A stretch of 8,987 nt of DNA from contig NZ_CAMLIX010000197.1 in NCBI RefSeq assembly GCF_946479975.1, positions 1-8,987 of the forward strand, written 5' to 3'. This document shows positions 6,469 through 8,987 of this stretch, piece by piece. The translations under genes and the position numbers were made by a program. The notes beneath the pieces are model-generated. The model saw only the letters and a program-made list of their open reading frames with translations. It had not been told where the DNA came from and did not search any database. The stretch comes from an uncultured Flavobacterium sp. (lineage in GTDB: Bacteria > Bacteroidota > Bacteroidia > Flavobacteriales > Flavobacteriaceae). Position 1 is the first letter of the stretch. The number at the start of each line of letters is the position of its first letter.

Positions 6469-6852
6469 ATGAAAAGAGAAAACATCTTAACTGGATCTCC
6501 GTGGGAAGACAAAATGGGATATTGCCGTGCCGTAAGAATTGGAAATATCATTGAAGTTTCTGGAACCGTTGCCATTGTTGACGGAGACAAAGTAAAGGCA
6601 GATGACGCTTATGCTCAAACTTATAACATTTTAGAACGAGTTGAAAAAGTTTTAGAAGACTTAAATGTCAGCATGAAAGATGTAATTAGAACTAGAATTT
6701 TTACTACAGACATTGCAACTTTTGAAAATGTTGCAAGAGCTCACGCTGCATTTTTTAAAGATGTAAAACCAACAACAGGTTTTTACGGCATCAATCAATT
6801 GGTTGCTCCAGAATATTTGGTTGAAATCGAATTTACTGCTGTTGTTCAGTAA
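6469..6852 (+). CDS. Rid (YjgF/YER057c) family protein lacking the deaminase arginine
   Basis: A 127-residue protein of the Rid family, which forms trimers with inter-subunit pockets. Family marks are an N-terminal GxPWEDKMGYCRAVRIGNIIEVSGTVA strand region, the central DVIRTRIFTTDIATFENVARAHAAFF, and the closing EYLVEIEFTAVV. In RidA, which hydrolyses reactive 2-aminoacrylate-type imines, an arginine (E. coli Arg105, in PARSCVEV) binds the substrate carboxylate. Here the aligned segment is P101-T-T-G-F-Y, so Thr103 replaces it, while the downstream glutamate (EIE, E119/E121) is kept. This places the protein outside the classical RidA enamine/imine deaminases, in one of the arginine-less Rid subfamilies of unclear function. 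I therefore give no symbol. It stands alone between a terminator and a repeat element with its own promoter candidate. The ATG at 6469 is the only reasonable start. Confidence 0.88.
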   Translation: MKRENILTGSPWEDKMGYCRAVRIGNIIEVSGTVAIVDGDKVKADDAYAQTYNILERVEKVLEDLNVSMKDVIRTRIFTTDIATFENVARAHAAFFKDVKPTTGFYGINQLVAPEYLVEIEFTAVVQ

Positions 6853-6860
6853 TATTTTTT

Positions 6861-6897
6861 TTGCACGACTCGAGCGATAGCGAACATGCGAAGCAAT
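6861..6897. repeat. GC-richer GCGA-repeat patch
   Basis: GCGA occurs at 6874, 6880 and 6888 in a short stretch clearly richer in G+C than its surroundings (it includes CTCGAG). The stretch begins TTGC and ends GCAA. It lies just after the Rid-family stop codon. It looks like a fragment of a dispersed intergenic repeat, but this cannot be shown from one copy. Confidence 0.3.
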
Positions 6898-6907
6898 TTC
6901 ACTAAAA

Positions 6908-7052
6908 AATTTTAACACATAGAAACATAGTTTTTAAATCTCAAAAAGGCGTTTCACTTGCATTAACAATCATAGCTATGTGGCAAAAACGAGTTTCTTT
7001 TTGATTTATCTTAGACTAAAAATAAATCTATGTTTCTATGTGTTAAAAAATT
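6908..7052. repeat. Long symmetrical inverted repeat (hairpin element)
   Basis: Outer arms of 21 bp (6910-6930 and 7028-7048) are perfectly complementary; the core unit is AACACATAGAAACATAG. The stem continues imperfectly inward, including TCAAAAAG on the left against CTTTTTGA on the right. It meets at a central 10-bp palindrome CATAGCTATG (6971-6980). CATAG appears three times on the left and CTATG three times on the right. No open frame of interest is inside. AAAAAATT stands at both outer edges (6904-6911, 7045-7052), which could be a target duplication but is low in complexity. It may be a MITE, a REP-like element or a strong RNA hairpin ending the Rid-family transcript. Confidence 0.75.
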
Positions 7053-7087
7053 ACCCGCCTTTTTATTTGTTTGATTAAAAAGACAAT

Positions 7088-7114
7088 AATTCGTGAAAAT
7101 TAGCGAAATTCGTG
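7088..7114 (+). repeat. AATTCGTG direct repeat upstream of the CLC gene
   Basis: AATTCGTG occurs at 7088-7095 and 7107-7114, 19 nt apart, with the related TTAGCGAAA between them. The stretch resembles intergenic phrases I have the impression are common in Flavobacterium genomes. It lies 20-45 nt before the ATG of the CLC gene and may simply be a repeat fragment that reaches into the promoter region. Confidence 0.45.
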
Positions 7115-7133
7115 GCTATATTTTTTTATTTTA

Positions 7134-8390
7134 ATGACTTCCCAAACATCAAAACAACTACTTCTCGATATTCCTAAATGGATTCTCATTTGTGTTTTAA
7201 TCGGCATACTTTCGGGATCTGCATCTGCTTTGTTTTTAGTTTCTTTAGAATGGGTGACACAATTTAGAATTCAGCACGATTGGATTATCTGGTTCTTGCC
7301 TTTCGGCGGATTTCTTGTTGGTGCGAGTTATTATTATTGGGGAGAATCTGTTGTAAAAGGCAATAATTTGCTTTTGGAAGAATATGAAAGTCCGAAAAAA
7401 GTAATTCCGTTTAAAATGGCCCCTATAGTACTTTTAGGAACCTTACTAACCCATTTATTTGGAGGTTCTGCAGGTCGCGAAGGTACAGCAGTGCAAATGG
7501 GAGGAGCAATTGCAGATCAATTCACAAAAATTTTCAAACTTGATAATACTGAACGTAAGATTTTAATAATTTTAGGAATCAGCGCCGGTTTTGCTTCTGT
7601 TTTTGGAACGCCGCTGGCAGGCGCAATCTTCGCTCTGGAAGTTTTATATTTCAGTAAAATTAATTTCAAAAGCATTGTACTTTCTTTTTTAGTTGCGTAC
7701 GCCGCTTATTTTACGGTAGAATTTTGGGAAATAAAACATACACATTACAGCATTCCTGTAATTCCTGAACTTTCTGCAAACACTATTTTCTTCACCATAA
7801 TTGTTGGAATTTTATCTGGATTTGCTGCTTTGCTATTTTCTCGAAGTACACATTTATGGAGTTCTCTTTTTTCAAATAATATTAAATATCCACCTCTTCG
7901 TCCTGTTATTGGCGGCGTTGTTTTAGCTATTGCTATTGCAGGTTTTGGATTCACCAAATTCTCTGGATTGGGAGTTCCAGTAATTGTCGATTCATTTTCA
8001 AATCCGAGTCAATGGTATGATTTTCTGCTAAAAATTTTATTTACAGGATTTACGTTAGGAGCAGGTTTTAAAGGCGGTGAAGTCACTCCATTATTTTTCG
8101 TCGGAGCTACTTTAGGAAGTGCGTTATCTCTTGTAATTCCGATGCCGATTGCACTTTTAGCTGGAATCGGATTTGTGGCTGTCTTCTCAGGCGCCACCCA
8201 CACGCCTATCGCCTGCACCATTATGGGAATGGAATTATTCGGACTTGCTCCTGGATTATTTATTGCCATTGCCTGTACCGTTGCCTATTTTTCTTCGGGT
8301 TCTATGGGAATTTACAAATCTCAAATTGTAAAAGGTCCTAAGTATAAACTGTATCAAAGGTTTTATAAAAAAGAACTTAGGAACCTTTGA
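7134..8390 (+). CDS. clcF: CLC-family anion transporter, CLC-F (fluoride/proton antiporter) type
   Basis: A 418-residue polytopic inner-membrane protein expected to expel fluoride in exchange for protons. The external gating glutamate is present as G114-R-E116-G-T, with T where chloride CLCs have P. The chloride-binding GSGIP loop is replaced by G76-N-N-L. The internal proton glutamate (E203 in E. coli CLC-ec1) is replaced by channel-like Val170 (IFALEV), while its neighbour Glu169 is kept. The later selectivity loop reads GGEVTPLF (V317, T318) instead of GGIFAP. These four traits together mark the CLC-F clade, whose members are fluoride/proton antiporters despite the channel-like valine. No cytoplasmic CBS domains are present, as expected. 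It probably forms a homodimer. Automatic annotation may call it a voltage-gated chloride channel. It stands alone, and no fluoride (crcB) riboswitch was recognised upstream. The last codons lie in a repeat-like segment. Confidence 0.88.
   Translation: MTSQTSKQLLLDIPKWILICVLIGILSGSASALFLVSLEWVTQFRIQHDWIIWFLPFGGFLVGASYYYWGESVVKGNNLLLEEYESPKKVIPFKMAPIVLLGTLLTHLFGGSAGREGTAVQMGGAIADQFTKIFKLDNTERKILIILGISAGFASVFGTPLAGAIFALEVLYFSKINFKSIVLSFLVAYAAYFTVEFWEIKHTHYSIPVIPELSANTIFFTIIVGILSGFAALLFSRSTHLWSSLFSNNIKYPPLRPVIGGVVLAIAIAGFGFTKFSGLGVPVIVDSFSNPSQWYDFLLKILFTGFTLGAGFKGGEVTPLFFVGATLGSALSLVIPMPIALLAGIGFVAVFSGATHTPIACTIMGMELFGLAPGLFIAIACTVAYFSSGSMGIYKSQIVKGPKYKLYQRFYKKELRNL
8337..8389 (+). repeat. Two interleaved inverted repeats at the 3' end of the CLC gene
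   Basis: CCTAAGT (8337-8343) pairs with ACTTAGG (8375-8381), and CAAAGGTT (8355-8362) pairs with AACCTTTG (8382-8389). The two right-hand arms are directly adjacent, so the two hairpins are mutually exclusive. They cover the last ~17 codons of the CLC gene up to its stop codon. No T-run follows, so an ordinary terminator is unlikely. Confidence 0.5.
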
Positions 8391-8530
8391 ATTAAATTCC
8401 AATATTAAAATTCCAAATTCCAAATTGAAACGAATCCGCCACTGTAACTGTACACTCAAAAACTGAACAATCAAAAAAACTGAAAACTGAACACTGAAAA
8501 CTGTGACTGAGACTGATTACTGATTACTAA
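8391..8530. repeat. Degenerate short tandem repeats (TTCCAA and ACTG types)
   Basis: TTCCAA occurs at 8397, 8411 and 8418, followed by ACTG at 8441, 8447, 8462, 8479, 8486, 8493, 8500, 8506, 8512 and 8519. The last seven are spaced 6 or 7 nt apart, giving a degenerate ACTGAAA/ACTGAT tandem tract. No coding frame is supported. Similar gap-filling tracts are, in my impression, frequent in Flavobacterium. Confidence 0.6.
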
Positions 8531-8544
8531 AATTATTTTCAGCA

Positions 8545-8568
8545 TTACATTAAAAAAATGTAAATTCG
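8545..8568 (+). promoter_or_regulatory. Candidate promoter and operator of the DHH gene
   Basis: TTACATT (8545-8551) and AATGTAA (8557-8563) form an inverted repeat with a 5-nt A spacer. The right arm runs into TAAATTCG (8561-8568), a one-mismatch -7 box. The G of this box is only 6 nt before the ATG at 8575, so the message would be leaderless or nearly so. No clear -33 TTG is seen. Confidence 0.35.
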
Positions 8569-8574
8569 CACACT

Positions 8575-8987
8575 ATGAAAATACAAGACATTCAAGCGAT
8601 TCAATTATTACTCGCGACCCCAAAGAAAATTGTCATCATTCCACACCGAGGACCAGATGGCGACGCAATGGGTTCTACATTAGGATTATACCATTTTTTA
8701 ATAAAAAACAATCATCAGGCAACCGTTATTGCGCCAAATGATTTCCCTAATTTTCTAGCTTGGCTTCCAGGATCTGAAACCGTTAAGATATTTGAAAAAG
8801 ATACTGAAAACTGTACCAAGATTTTACAAGATGCAGAGTTAATTTTTACACTTGACTTTAATGCTTTTCACCGTACAGGTGAAATGGAACATACACTAAA
8901 CAAGCTTTCGGCTACGTTTATAATGATTGATCATCATCAAAAACCAGATGATTATGCAGCTTACAAGTATTCTGACACTTCTTTTGG
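8575..8987 (+). CDS. nrnA: DHH-family phosphoesterase, NrnA-like, 3' partial
   Basis: The first 137 codons of a protein whose family is usually about 320-340 residues; the frame is open to the right edge. NrnA-type enzymes degrade very short RNA oligomers (nano-RNA) and in many bacteria also dephosphorylate 3'-phosphoadenosine 5'-phosphate in the cytoplasm. The metal-binding motifs seen in order are HRGPDGDAMGS (about residues 24-34), the TLDFNAF aspartate motif near 93-98, and the name-giving MIDHHQKP near 117-124. The HxGPDGDAxGS form is the usual one for the Bacteroidota members. The DHHA1 C-terminal domain, which would separate NrnA from other DHH phosphoesterases, is outside the window. 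The start is chosen because MKIQDIQAIQLLL precedes the first motif at the normal distance. Confidence 0.88.
   Translation, partial: MKIQDIQAIQLLLATPKKIVIIPHRGPDGDAMGSTLGLYHFLIKNNHQATVIAPNDFPNFLAWLPGSETVKIFEKDTENCTKILQDAELIFTLDFNAFHRTGEMEHTLNKLSATFIMIDHHQKPDDYAAYKYSDTSF

Noticed and set aside
6853..7133. Fluoride (crcB) riboswitch before the CLC-F gene
   Set aside because: None of the conserved core segments could be found by eye. Only repeats and a hairpin element are present.
8337..8389. H-type pseudoknot from the interleaved inverted repeats
   Set aside because: The two 3' arms touch with no nucleotides left to cross the 7-bp stem, so both stems cannot form together. Exclusive hairpins are the better reading.
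8256..8474. Minus-strand open frame of 72 codons over the CLC 3' end and the repeat gap
   Set aside because: It runs antisense to a well supported gene and then through tandem repeats. It has no recognisable protein features.
8391..8530. CRISPR-like array from the repeated ACTG and TTCCAA units
   Set aside because: The units are 4-7 nt, with no spacers of constant length and no cas genes. It is a degenerate tandem tract.

Overview
The window is about 9 kb of AT-rich (by eye roughly one-third G+C) chromosomal DNA that looks like Flavobacterium or a close relative in the Bacteroidota. Reasons: Shine-Dalgarno sites are almost absent, TAnnTTTG-like -7 boxes occur upstream of some genes, secreted proteins have '..SAQ' or '..SC' signal ends, and gaps hold short dispersed-looking repeats. 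Nothing points to a plasmid, phage or IS element, and no tRNA, rRNA or CRISPR array was seen. The taxon is an inference from style, not from a search.

Layout. Positions 1-2703 (+): the 3' part of a PoxB-type pyruvate:quinone oxidoreductase, then after 12 nt a 12-helix MFS transporter, ending in a bidirectional terminator at 2703-2744. Positions 2743-4755 (-): two independently promoted exported proteins of unknown function. One is a soluble secreted protein. The other is a lipoprotein made of three copies of a ~100-residue beta-rich unit, with cysteines placed as if to tie neighbouring units together. Positions 4756-5099: a very AT-rich divergent intergenic region. Positions 5100-6321 (+): a CbpA-type DnaJ co-chaperone overlapping its modulator CbpM, closed by a terminator. 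Positions 6469-6852 (+): a Rid-family protein that lacks the arginine needed for RidA deaminase activity, behind a promoter overlapped by a perfect 16-bp palindrome. Positions 6853-7133: an intergenic region with a ~145-bp symmetrical hairpin element. Positions 7134-8390 (+): a CLC protein with the signature of the fluoride/proton antiporter branch (CLC-F). Positions 8391-8574: a repeat-filled gap. Positions 8575-8987 (+): the first 137 codons of a DHH-family NrnA-like phosphoesterase, running off the window.

How the genes work together. Two pairs look functionally linked. poxB with the MFS gene suggests transport of an organic acid or similar substrate coupled to pyruvate oxidation. cbpA with cbpM is an established chaperone and inhibitor pair. 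The other genes look like single-gene transcription units with housekeeping or stress roles (nucleotide turnover, fluoride export, metabolite damage control). I did not find a clearly new multi-gene system. The most unusual items are the triplicated lipoprotein, the 145-bp hairpin element, the CLC-F protein without a recognisable fluoride riboswitch, and the arginine-less Rid protein.
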